DNA of 7,770 nucleotides from an uncultured Collinsella sp. (GCA_900541025.1 UQIL01000047.1:1-7770); one strand, 5' to 3'; counted from the first letter of the stretch, positions 1 through 5,866 are shown. Notes: generated by a model not told the origin, from the letters alone. Translations and numbers: made by a program.

Positions 1-6
1 TCGCAC

Positions 7-54
7 GGAGAGCACATTAAGTGCTCTCCGGCTCGTGCGGAACTCGCGATCGAC
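7..54 (+). repeat. Composite hairpin plus 21-mer repeat, copy A
   Basis: A 9-bp perfect stem (GGAGAGCAC at 7-15, GTGCTCTCC at 21-29) closes the five-base loop ATTAA. Four bases later comes a 21-base block (34-54) beginning CGTGCGGAACTCGCG. The same arrangement recurs inverted at 258-305. Flanking CGCAC (2-6) can pair with GTGCG (35-39), adding a lower stem across a bulge. No T-run follows, so it is not a canonical intrinsic terminator in this orientation. Its role is unknown; the options are a 3'-end processing or termination element, a dispersed palindromic element, or one end of a small mobile element. Confidence 0.75.
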
Positions 55-111
55 CAAACCCCGCGCCCCGTCCCGGCGAGCCTTTGGCTAGCGGCAACAA
101 TCAAAACGCAA

Positions 112-149
112 CAAGGGGCTCCCCCGTTCATCAACGGGGGAGCCCCTTG
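112..149. terminator. Perfect 17-bp hairpin, probable bidirectional terminator
   Basis: Arms 112-128 and 133-149 are exact reverse complements around the tetraloop CATC, with very GC-rich inner pairs (GGGGCTCCCCC). On the minus strand the stem is followed by TTGCGTTTTGATTG, a moderate T-tract. On the plus strand it is followed by CCATGTCTATTTATC, a weaker one. Lying between the facing repeat copies, it could end both the pcrA transcript and a plus-strand transcript arriving from the left. The stem is certain from the sequence; the terminator role is inferred. Confidence 0.7.
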
Positions 150-186
150 CCATGTCTATTTATCAGCCCACCCGGTTTTCCAGATC

Positions 187-213
187 AAAAAGCGAGCGGC
201 GAAGCAACGCTCG
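187..213 (-). terminator. Small hairpin with T-run on minus strand
   Basis: On the minus strand CGAGCG (213-208) and CGCTCG (198-193) form a 6-bp stem with a nine-base loop, followed by C and five Ts (191-187). This fits a weak intrinsic terminator for transcripts coming from pcrA. The short stem and long loop make it much less persuasive than the 112-149 hairpin just beyond it. Confidence 0.35.
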
Positions 214-257
214 ACCAGCAACGTTACCCAAGGACCCGGACAGGCGCCAAGGACAAC

Positions 258-305
258 GTCGATCGCGAGTTCCGCACGCAAAGGAGGCCACTTAATGTGG
301 CCTCC
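258..305 (-). repeat. Composite hairpin plus 21-mer repeat, copy B (inverted)
   Basis: Read on the minus strand, this is the same composite as copy A: a 9-bp stem (GGAGGCCAC / GTGGCCTCC, plus-strand arms 283-291 and 297-305) with loop ATTAA, a four-base linker, then the 21-base block (278-258) identical to 34-54. Compared with copy A, two adjacent stem positions have changed and both partners changed with them (A-T to G-C, G-C to C-G), so pairing is kept. CGCAA (277-281) and TTGCG (309-313) can add five outer pairs. Only TTT follows the stem on the minus strand, giving weak terminator character. Confidence 0.75.
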
Positions 306-404
306 GTCTTGCGCAGGACTGCCCGAGCAGGCGATGTTGCCCCATACGCCCGCCTAGCTGGATGTACGGGTTTTCCAGGTGCGGCAGATCGGCCTGAAAG
401 AGGA

Positions 405-429
405 GGGCATAGACCTTGAGGTCATGCCC
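405..429 (-). terminator. Bulged hairpin in the pcrA 3' region
   Basis: GGGCAT (405-410) pairs with ATGCCC (424-429) and GACC (412-415) with GGTC (420-423), leaving one bulged base (A411) and a four-base loop. It starts 40 bases past the pcrA stop codon. The 23-base core 406-428 matches the uppP 3' hairpin core (4749-4771) except for two loop bases. The minus-strand sequence after it (TCCTCTTTCAG) is only mildly T-rich, so it could be a terminator, a 3'-end stabilising structure or a protein/RNA binding site. Confidence 0.5.
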
Positions 430-468
430 GACGATTGAAGGCCGAGGTGCCGTGCCTGGGAAAGCCGC

Positions 469-3369
469 CTAGGTCAGTTTCACTATAGGTGCGAAGCCCT
501 TCATAAGCTTTTTGGTCTGGCCGGTCTTTTCGAATTGAACCTCGATCATGTCTCCGACGACCGAGATCACGGTACCCGTGCCAAAGGTCTTGTGGCTCAC
601 GGTATCGCCTGCGGCAAAGTCCTGCGACGCGCTAGCGCGATCGACCTTGCGCTCCACTGTCGGCGACACCTTAGATGACGGCTTTTTGGCTCGCGGCGCA
701 CCCGAACCAAAGGTCGAGGCAACACGGCCGGCGTCGGGCGAGACCCCACGATGGCGCTCGGTCCCGTAGCTGCTGCCGCCAAAGAAATCGTCAAAACTCG
801 ATCCACCGCGCGAACCGGAACCGCCGGTCGAGCGCGTATGCGAACCAAACACCTTGCCGCCGTACATATCCGAGCCCATGCCCGAGCCAAAGGTGCCGTG
901 ACGGTCGCCGCGTTTCTCCCAGCCCGTGCCCTCAAAACCGGCAGAACCGATGCCGCTAAACTCGATATCCTCAAACGGAATCTCGTTGAGGAAGCGAGAG
1001 CGCGGGTTGGCAGAGGTCGAGCCGTAGGTGCGACGCGTGGCCGCATAGGTCAGGAACAGGCGCTTACGGGCACGCGTGATGGCAACGTAGGCCAGGCGAC
1101 GCTCCTCCTCGAGCTTGCCCGGGTCATCGCTGCCGCCAAAGTCGTGCACGTGCGGGAAGATACCCTCCTCCATGCCGGCCACGAACACCGCCGGGAACTC
1201 CAGGCCCTTGGCGGAGTGGATGGTCATCATGGTAATGGCATGCGTCTCGCCGGCCAGGGAATCCAAGTCGGAGCGCAGGGCCAGCCACTCCATGAGTGCC
1301 GGCAGCGCCTTACAGGTGAGGGGACCGTAGGTACGCTCGATCTCGTCGGCATGCACGGCGCCCGCCGGTAGCTCTGTTGGCACGGCATACGCGTTGCCCG
1401 CGATGGCGGCGACCAGGGCATCCTGCGGCGAGAGCGCCGGGGCGGCTAGGCTATCGAGCGGATTGGAGTCCGCGGCGTCACGAGCGCCGACAAGTGCCTC
1501 AAACGAGGATGCCGGAGCGGACGGTCCCGGCTCGGGCGCGGGCGCACTCACCACGACGGGCTCGGACTCGGCGCCGGCAGGCACGTCGGCAACACCGGCC
1601 GCGCGCAGCTCTTCCAAGCTCTCGAGCGTACCCTCGATATCCTCGTGCGTCTCCTCAAATTCGGCGGCGACGCCCAGGAATTCCTGGATGTTCTCGGCGC
1701 GGCTCTCGGACTCCATGGTGCCCTCGGCGCGGAACGCCTGCAGCAGCCCCGTCTTATCGACAATCATCTCGACGACATCCTTGAGCTCGCCGTCCATGCG
1801 ACGGCCCTCGCGCACCAGCGACACAAAGCTCGACAGGCCGTTGCGGACCTTGGCGCTAAACATGCCGGTCTCGGCGCACGCGATCTCGCAGGCCTGGAAG
1901 AACGAGCAACGGTTGTCGCGCGCCAGCTGCTCAATCTTTTGGATCGAGGTGGAGCCGATACCGCGGCGCGGCGTATTGATGACGCGCTTGACGCTCATCT
2001 CGTCTGCCGGGTTCACGATCATCTTGAGATATGCCATAACGTCGCGGATCTCGGCACGGTCGAAGAATCGCGTGCCGCCCACGATCTTGTAGGGCACGCC
2101 CGCGCGCAGGAACATATCTTCGAGAATGCGCGACTGGGCGTTGGTGCGGTAGAACACGGCGATGTCGTCGTAACTCGTGCCCTTGGCGTGCAGCTTCTCG
2201 ATCTCGCCAGCAATCCAGCGGCCCTCGTCGCGCTCATCGCTCGCCTGGAAGGCCTGGATCTTCTCGCCATCGCCCTCGGCCGTAAACAGGCGCTTGTCCT
2301 TGCGCTGCGAGTTGTGACGCACCACGGCGTTGGCGGCGCTCAGGATATGGCCCGTAGAGCGATAGTTCTGCTCCAGCTTGACGGTCTTGCAGTCTTTAAA
2401 GTCCTTCTCAAAGTCCAGGATATTGGTGATGTCGGCGCCACGCCAGCTATAAATGGACTGGTCGTCGTCGCCCACGACCATGAGGTTTTGGTACTTGGCG
2501 GCCAGCAGGTTGGCGATCTCGTACTGGACGTGGTTGGTGTCCTGATACTCGTCGACGCTAATGTAGCGAAAGCGCTCTTGGTACTTTTCGAGCACCTCGG
2601 GGCGGGTGCGCAGCAGCTCGAGCGCGCGCACGAGCAGGTCGTCAAAGTCCATCGCGTTGGCGGCGCGCAGGCGGCGCTCCAGCTCTAGGTAGACCTGCGC
2701 GGCCTTTTTGTCGTTGGGGCTGTCGGCGGATTTGAGCATGTCCTCGGGCCCGATCATGGCGTTTTTAGCCGAGCTGATCTTGCTGCGGATCATGTTGATG
2801 GGAAACTGCTTTTGTTCAATGCCGAGCGCCTGCATAATGTCACGCACCATGCGCTTTGAGTCGTCATCATCGTAGATGGTGAACTGACCGGTGTAGCCCA
2901 GCAGGTCGGCGTCCTCGCGCAGCATGCGCACGCACATGGCATGGAAGGTGCACACCCACATGCCGCGGGTGCCGCTGGGGATGAGCGCTGCCAGACGCTC
3001 GCGCATCTCGGCCGCGGCCTTGTTGGTAAACGTGATGGCCAGGACCTGCCAGGGCTTAACGCCCAGGTCGCCAAGCATATGTGCGATGCGGAAGGTCAGG
3101 ACGCGGGTCTTGCCCGAGCCGGCGCCGGCAAGGACCAGCAGCGGGCCCTCGGTGGTCAGGACCGCCTCGCGCTGAGCGGGGTTCAGGCTATCGATATCGA
3201 CGAGCGGCTTGGCGGGTTTGGGCGCCGGAGCCGGGGCGTCGTAGATATCGAGCGGAACGAGCTCGGGTTCCGGCGCGGCGGGGGCGGTGTACGCATCGAG
3301 CGGCACGGATTCCGGCGCGGGCGGCACGGGTACCGCAGTGTTCTTTTCCCAGGGCAGGGGCTGGGTCAT
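469..3369 (-). CDS. pcrA: ATP-dependent DNA helicase PcrA (UvrD/Rep family, SF1A)
   Basis: A 966-residue 3'-5' DNA helicase of the UvrD/PcrA type, acting in repair, replication restart and removal of stalled complexes. Visible motifs are the Q-motif (LNPAQREAV, 62-70), Walker A (AGAGSGKT, 81-88), Ia (TFTNKAAAEM, 113-122), Walker B (SVDEYQDT, 271-278), III (GDDDQSIYSWRGA, 300-312), IV (LEQNYRST, 332-339), V (TIHSAKGLEFPAVF, 716-729) and VI (EEERRLAYVAITRAR, 754-768). After a Gly/Ser-rich linker (about 805-895), the end (917-966, with HKTFGTGTV) matches the C-terminal Tudor-like domain that in PcrA contacts RNA polymerase. I chose ATG 3369: GAGGAG lies six bases upstream, whereas a longer reading from 3453 would cover promoter-like sequence and adds an unrelated Arg-rich stretch. 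It is longer than usual PcrA (about 720-780 residues) because of a Pro/Ala-rich N-terminal tail (about 12-57) and an insertion at about 590-675. Monocistronic; a dehydrogenase diverges from it. Confidence 0.95.
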   Translation of the reverse strand: MTQPLPWEKNTAVPVPPAPESVPLDAYTAPAAPEPELVPLDIYDAPAPAPKPAKPLVDIDSLNPAQREAVLTTEGPLLVLAGAGSGKTRVLTFRIAHMLGDLGVKPWQVLAITFTNKAAAEMRERLAALIPSGTRGMWVCTFHAMCVRMLREDADLLGYTGQFTIYDDDDSKRMVRDIMQALGIEQKQFPINMIRSKISSAKNAMIGPEDMLKSADSPNDKKAAQVYLELERRLRAANAMDFDDLLVRALELLRTRPEVLEKYQERFRYISVDEYQDTNHVQYEIANLLAAKYQNLMVVGDDDQSIYSWRGADITNILDFEKDFKDCKTVKLEQNYRSTGHILSAANAVVRHNSQRKDKRLFTAEGDGEKIQAFQASDERDEGRWIAGEIEKLHAKGTSYDDIAVFYRTNAQSRILEDMFLRAGVPYKIVGGTRFFDRAEIRDVMAYLKMIVNPADEMSVKRVINTPRRGIGSTSIQKIEQLARDNRCSFFQACEIACAETGMFSAKVRNGLSSFVSLVREGRRMDGELKDVVEMIVDKTGLLQAFRAEGTMESESRAENIQEFLGVAAEFEETHEDIEGTLESLEELRAAGVADVPAGAESEPVVVSAPAPEPGPSAPASSFEALVGARDAADSNPLDSLAAPALSPQDALVAAIAGNAYAVPTELPAGAVHADEIERTYGPLTCKALPALMEWLALRSDLDSLAGETHAITMMTIHSAKGLEFPAVFVAGMEEGIFPHVHDFGGSDDPGKLEEERRLAYVAITRARKRLFLTYAATRRTYGSTSANPRSRFLNEIPFEDIEFSGIGSAGFEGTGWEKRGDRHGTFGSGMGSDMYGGKVFGSHTRSTGGSGSRGGSSFDDFFGGSSYGTERHRGVSPDAGRVASTFGSGAPRAKKPSSKVSPTVERKVDRASASQDFAAGDTVSHKTFGTGTVISVVGDMIEVQFEKTGQTKKLMKGFAPIVKLT

Positions 3370-3375
3370 GGGCGA

Positions 3376-3381
3376 CTCCTC
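3376..3381 (-). promoter_or_regulatory. Ribosome binding site of pcrA
   Basis: GAGGAG on the minus strand ends six bases before ATG 3369. It decides the start in favour of the protein beginning MTQPLPWEKN over an upstream in-frame ATG at 3453. Confidence 0.8.
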
Positions 3382-3430
3382 ATCTGACGGACGGCGCGCC
3401 TGCGGGCAGCGCCATAGTTTGAGCCGTACC

Positions 3431-3470
3431 AGTATACCGAGCCGCGCGGACACCGACGCAAATCATACCA
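3431..3470 (-). promoter_or_regulatory. Candidate pcrA promoter(s)
   Basis: Two overlapping possibilities exist on the minus strand. TTGCGT (3461-3456) and TATACT (3436-3431) are separated by 19 bases and would give a leader of about 55 bases. Just upstream, TGG-TATGAT (3470-3462) is an extended -10 without a good -35. Either agrees with translation from 3369. The motifs are seen by eye only; which one is used is unknown. Confidence 0.45.
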
Positions 3471-3507
3471 CGACTCCGCGCACCGCCACCACCCAAGCGC
3501 CCCAAAT

Positions 3508-3576
3508 AAGTTGCGGTGAAATAGTTCCTGAAACCAGCCTTCTGGCCCCCAAACAGGAACTATTCCACCGCAACTT
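3508..3576. repeat. 69-base near-perfect palindrome in divergent promoter region
   Basis: Arms 3508-3530 and 3554-3576 are 23-base inverted repeats with a single mismatch (A3519 opposite C3565). Each arm contains TTGCGGTG(A/G)AATAGTTCCTG or its complement. The 23-base centre holds a further small hairpin (CCAG 3534-3537, CTGG 3542-3545). No T-run follows on the plus strand, and on the minus strand there is only CTTATTTGGGG. It lies between pcrA and the dehydrogenase, which diverge, so both starts point away from it and it is not needed as a terminator of either. It could be an operator, a dispersed intergenic palindrome, or a cruciform/RNA element. Confidence 0.8.
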
Positions 3577-3593
3577 CGATTGGCTTGGAGGGC

Positions 3594-3599
3594 TAGAAT
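3594..3599 (+). promoter_or_regulatory. Possible -10 box of the dehydrogenase gene
   Basis: TAGAAT lies about 45 bases before the GTG start, leaving a leader of roughly 37 bases. No good -35 hexamer is found at 16-18 bases; the -35 zone falls on the right arm of the palindrome, which would let a protein bound there control the promoter. Weak evidence. Confidence 0.25.
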
Positions 3600-3630
3600 A
3601 TCTACCACTTCTACCTCATCCCCACATGGC

Positions 3631-3636
3631 AGGAGG
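3631..3636 (+). promoter_or_regulatory. Ribosome binding site that fixes the GTG start of the dehydrogenase
   Basis: A full-consensus AGGAGG ends six bases before GTG 3643. An ATG at 3580 in the same frame has no such site and would add 21 unrelated residues, so the GTG start is preferred. Confidence 0.85.
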
Positions 3637-3642
3637 ACCTCT

Positions 3643-4641
3643 GTGAAGCATAAGGTGCTCTATTACATGGTCGACGGTTCGACCGAGGCGGGCCAGGCGG
3701 CGCTCGACGCAATCGAAGGCGGCAACCAGATTGAGCTGGTGGGCTGCGCGCATGAGCCCAATGTCTGCCCCACTGCCGAGCAGCTGGCAGGCTGCGAGGG
3801 CTTTGTCGGCGAGTTCGGTCCCGTTGACGATGCATGTGCCGACGCTATGGCAGCCGCGGGAATGCGCATTGTCTCGAACATGTCTATCGGCCTGAACCAC
3901 GTTGCCGTCGACCGGCTGGCCTCACATGGCATCACCGTCACCAACTGTCCCGGATACTGCTCGGACGATGTCGCCCAGCACACCGTTGCCCTGATGCTCG
4001 ACCTGATGCGACAGGTCACGTTGCTCAACCGCGACGTGCGCGACGGCGCCTGGAATCCGCTGGGCGGGTATACCATGCACCGTACGCAAGGCCGCACGTT
4101 GGGATTGGTCTTTTTTGGCAGCATCGCGCGCGCCGTCGCGCCCATCGCGCAGGCGCTCGGCATGAAGGTACTGGTGTGGGCGCCGACCAAGACGGCAGAA
4201 GAGCTTGCCGCCGCCGGTTGCGCCAAGGCTCAAACGCTCGATGAACTGCTCGGCGCATCGGATATCGTCAGCCTGCATTGTCCGCTGATTCCCGAGACCG
4301 AGAAGCTGATTGGCAAGCGCGAACTTGCGCTTATGAAACCCACGGCATTTTTGATTAACACGGCCCGCGGGCCCATCGTGGATGAGAATGCCCTAGTCGC
4401 CGCGTTGGACGAGGGCATCGCCAGCGGTGGCACGCGCGGCATCTGCGGCGCCGCGCTCGACGTGCTCGCCGATGAGACCGCGCCCAACCAGGCTCTGATC
4501 GCGCACCCGCGCTGCATTGTCACGCCCCATTGTGCGTACAGCACGCAGGAAGCCTACGACACCGTCCGTCGCATGTCGCTGCAGGCCGTAGTAGACAAGC
4601 TCGTCTTTAACCGCAAGCCCGAACACACCGTTACCGAATAA
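3643..4641 (+). CDS. D-isomer-specific 2-hydroxyacid dehydrogenase family protein
   Basis: A 332-residue cytosolic oxidoreductase of the family that includes D-lactate, glyoxylate/hydroxypyruvate and D-3-phosphoglycerate dehydrogenases. These interconvert 2-keto acids and D-2-hydroxyacids with NAD(P)H. The order of parts is normal: catalytic half (MSIGLNHVAVDRLASHGITVTN, 80-101), Rossmann core (about 102-295) and a return to the catalytic half. The expected catalytic residues are present: R242 in NTARGPIVDE, E278 in DVLADETAP and H296 in TPHCAYST. SLHCPL (210-215) is also typical. The nucleotide loop is odd: GLVFFGSIARAVA (154-166) has Phe157 where GxGxxG has its first Gly and Ala162 for the last. 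Cofactor binding may therefore be altered or reduced. Substrate cannot be told from sequence. Translation starts at GTG with an ideal AGGAGG; the gene stands alone, convergent with uppP. Confidence 0.9.
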   Translation: MKHKVLYYMVDGSTEAGQAALDAIEGGNQIELVGCAHEPNVCPTAEQLAGCEGFVGEFGPVDDACADAMAAAGMRIVSNMSIGLNHVAVDRLASHGITVTNCPGYCSDDVAQHTVALMLDLMRQVTLLNRDVRDGAWNPLGGYTMHRTQGRTLGLVFFGSIARAVAPIAQALGMKVLVWAPTKTAEELAAAGCAKAQTLDELLGASDIVSLHCPLIPETEKLIGKRELALMKPTAFLINTARGPIVDENALVAALDEGIASGGTRGICGAALDVLADETAPNQALIAHPRCIVTPHCAYSTQEAYDTVRRMSLQAVVDKLVFNRKPEHTVTE

Positions 4642-4675
4642 TTGGTGCAAAGTAACCTGACCCCAATGCACCAAT
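4641..4675 (+). repeat. Inverted repeat starting on the dehydrogenase stop codon
   Basis: ATTGGTGCA (4641-4649) and TGCACCAAT (4667-4675) are perfect 9-base arms around a 17-base loop. The left arm begins with the last base of the TAA stop. No T-run follows, so it is not a classical terminator. It may be a 3'-end stabilising hairpin or a dispersed intergenic palindrome. Confidence 0.5.
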
Positions 4676-4684
4676 CACGGAACC

Positions 4685-4704
4685 GCCGATGCCATGGCAA
4701 CGGC
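4685..4704. repeat. Short imperfect palindrome
   Basis: A 20-base palindrome centred at 4694/4695, with core TGCCATGGCA and flanks GCCG/CGGC, broken only by one A opposite A. It sits in the convergent spacer between the dehydrogenase and uppP. Such short GC-rich palindromes can occur by chance, so no role is assigned. Confidence 0.3.
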
Positions 4705-4739
4705 AGCGAGCGGCGGCCAGAGCGAACAAATTGGCATGA

Positions 4740-4780
4740 AAAGGGGGCGGCATAGACCTTTTGGTCATGCCACCCCCTTT
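4740..4780. terminator. Bidirectional terminator between dehydrogenase and uppP
   Basis: An outer stem of eight pairs (AAAGGGGG 4740-4747, CCCCCTTT 4773-4780) encloses, after a C/A mismatch, GGCAT (4749-4753) with ATGCC (4767-4771), a bulged A4754, GACC/GGTC and the loop TTTT. The run of As before and Ts after the stem gives T-tails in both directions, as expected between convergent genes. On the uppP side it begins 45 bases after the stop. The inner 23-base core nearly matches the hairpin past pcrA (406-428). Confidence 0.75.
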
Positions 4781-4824
4781 GAATGACAAGTTGTCGCCCT
4801 GACCGCCGCGCAGCGTCGACTAAG

Positions 4825-5805
4825 TTAGAGGCCGAGCATCGGCTCCAGGACGAAGAAGTACGCAAGCACCACGATGCCCAGAATGATGCGGTAAACACCG
4901 AAGCACTTAAAGTCGTGACGGCGGACGAAGCCCATGAGCCACTTGATGGCGATAAGCGAAACCACAAAGGCCACAACGCAGCCCACGCCCAAGATGGCGA
5001 CCTCGTTGGCGCCGAACGTGCCGCCCTTGATGAAGTACTTGACCAGCTTGAGCGCACTCGCGCCAAACATGACAGGGATGGCCAGGAAGAACGTAAACTT
5101 AGACGCCACCGAGCGCGTGCAGCCCAAAAGCAGGCCGCCGATGATGGTGGAGCCGGAGCGCGACGTGCCCGGAATCAGCGAAAGCACCTGGAAGCAACCG
5201 ATACCCAGCGCGGTCTTCCAGCTCAGATCCTCGAGCGTAGTGATGGAGCCAAAGTCCAGGCTATCGTCATCGTCCTCATCCTCAGCGGTAGCCGCGGCGG
5301 GCGCCGCAAAGTGCGCACCAGCGGGGCGTCCGCCCGCCACCACAACACGCGAACCAAACGAACCGGCAAGAGCGGCCTGGTCTCGCTTATTCGCGCGCCA
5401 GTTCTCAATCACGATAAACAGCACGCCGTACACAATGAGCGCCAGCGCCACGACGGGAGCATTGTAGAAATGCTCCTCCATCCAGTCGTTGAGCGGCAGA
5501 CCGATCGCCGCGGCGGGAATGCAGCCGAGCACAATCTTGCCCCACAGCACCCAAGTGTCGCGACGGCCCTCCTTGCCCTTGCTGGGGGAAAACGGGTTAA
5601 GGTCGTAGAAGAACAGGACGCAGACGGCCAAAATGGCGCCAAGCTGAATCACGACCAGGAACATATTCCAGAACGTCTCGCTCACGTTCATCTTGACGAA
5701 CTCGTCCACCAAGATCATGTGACCGGTCGACGAAACAGGCAGCCATTCGGTGATGCCCTCGACCAGGCCCATGAAGGCAGATTTTAGAAGCTCGATGATA
5801 TCCAA
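4825..5805 (-). CDS. uppP: Undecaprenyl-diphosphatase UppP (BacA family)
   Basis: A 326-residue integral membrane enzyme that dephosphorylates undecaprenyl diphosphate, recycling the lipid carrier for peptidoglycan and other envelope polymers; overproduction of the family confers bacitracin resistance. Both signature motifs are intact: EGITEWLPVSSTGH (16-29) and PGTSRSGST (212-220, with R216). Several hydrophobic helices are visible, for example at about 44-67, 86-104, 117-135, 235-257, 267-290 and 303-322. I chose TTG 5805 because GAGGGGG lies five bases upstream and the protein then begins MDIIELLKSAFMGLVEG, as expected for the family. An ATG at 5874 would add 23 polar residues and overlap a possible -10. 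It is longer than the usual 265-280 residues because of a loop at about 140-195 rich in Ala and Gly, with an acidic run EDEDDDD (175-181). Monocistronic, divergent from the stress protein. Confidence 0.95.
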   Translation of the reverse strand: MDIIELLKSAFMGLVEGITEWLPVSSTGHMILVDEFVKMNVSETFWNMFLVVIQLGAILAVCVLFFYDLNPFSPSKGKEGRRDTWVLWGKIVLGCIPAAAIGLPLNDWMEEHFYNAPVVALALIVYGVLFIVIENWRANKRDQAALAGSFGSRVVVAGGRPAGAHFAAPAAATAEDEDDDDSLDFGSITTLEDLSWKTALGIGCFQVLSLIPGTSRSGSTIIGGLLLGCTRSVASKFTFFLAIPVMFGASALKLVKYFIKGGTFGANEVAILGVGCVVAFVVSLIAIKWLMGFVRRHDFKCFGVYRIILGIVVLAYFFVLEPMLGL

Positions 5806-5810
5806 AGGGA

Positions 5811-5817
5811 CCCCCTC
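5811..5817 (-). promoter_or_regulatory. Ribosome binding site supporting the TTG start of uppP
   Basis: GAGGGGG on the minus strand ends five bases before TTG 5805. Together with the family-like N-terminus it favours this rare start codon over ATG 5874. Confidence 0.65.
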
Positions 5818-5866
5818 ATTAGACACCCGCCGGTAGATGTTCTGCGGACGATGCGGGCGATGTCCC

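Larger units (their letters stand above)
1..468. other. Gene-poor, hairpin-rich intergenic region downstream of pcrA
   Basis: No convincing protein gene is visible in these 468 bases. The longest open frame (plus strand, 21-419) has no recognisable domain, is rich in Arg/Pro/Gly, and runs straight through five hairpins, so I treat it as chance. The region holds two inverted copies of a composite repeat (7-54 and 258-305), a perfect 17-bp stem at 112-149, a small hairpin with a T-run on the minus strand (187-213), and a bulged hairpin at 405-429. Since pcrA ends at 469 on the minus strand, the region is its 3' flank. The symmetric repeats suggest that a gene to the left of the window may converge on it, which is inference. 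Confidence 0.7.

Noticed and set aside
34..54. T-box riboswitch motif resembling UGGNACCGCG
   Set aside because: The match needs two inserted bases, there is no specifier stem, and no plus-strand aminoacyl-tRNA synthetase or amino-acid gene follows before 3643.
21..419. Plus-strand open frame of 132 codons at the left end
   Set aside because: It crosses all the palindromes, is rich in Arg, Pro and Gly, and has no domain or ribosome binding site; the hairpins explain the sequence better.
361..468. In-frame coding-like extension beyond the pcrA stop on the minus strand
   Set aside because: It has no start codon of its own, and PcrA already ends with its complete Tudor-like domain; the frame mirrors the plus-strand frame at 358-438, so coding bias on one strand would produce it.
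1..468. CRISPR array or tRNA/rRNA gene in the repeat-rich left end
   Set aside because: There are only two repeat copies, in opposite orientation, without regular spacers; no tRNA cloverleaf or conserved rRNA sequence is seen.
1645..2688. Long plus-strand open frame (347 codons) opposite pcrA
   Set aside because: It is exactly antisense to conserved helicase motifs; long antisense frames are expected in high-GC genes with strong third-position bias.
3370..3453. Extending pcrA to the upstream ATG at 3453
   Set aside because: The added 28 residues are not helicase-like, the region contains promoter-like motifs, and ATG 3369 has its own GAGGAG site.
4783..5787. Plus-strand open frame (334 codons) opposite uppP
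   Set aside because: Antisense to an unmistakable UppP, with Arg/His/Gln-rich composition and no recognisable domain.
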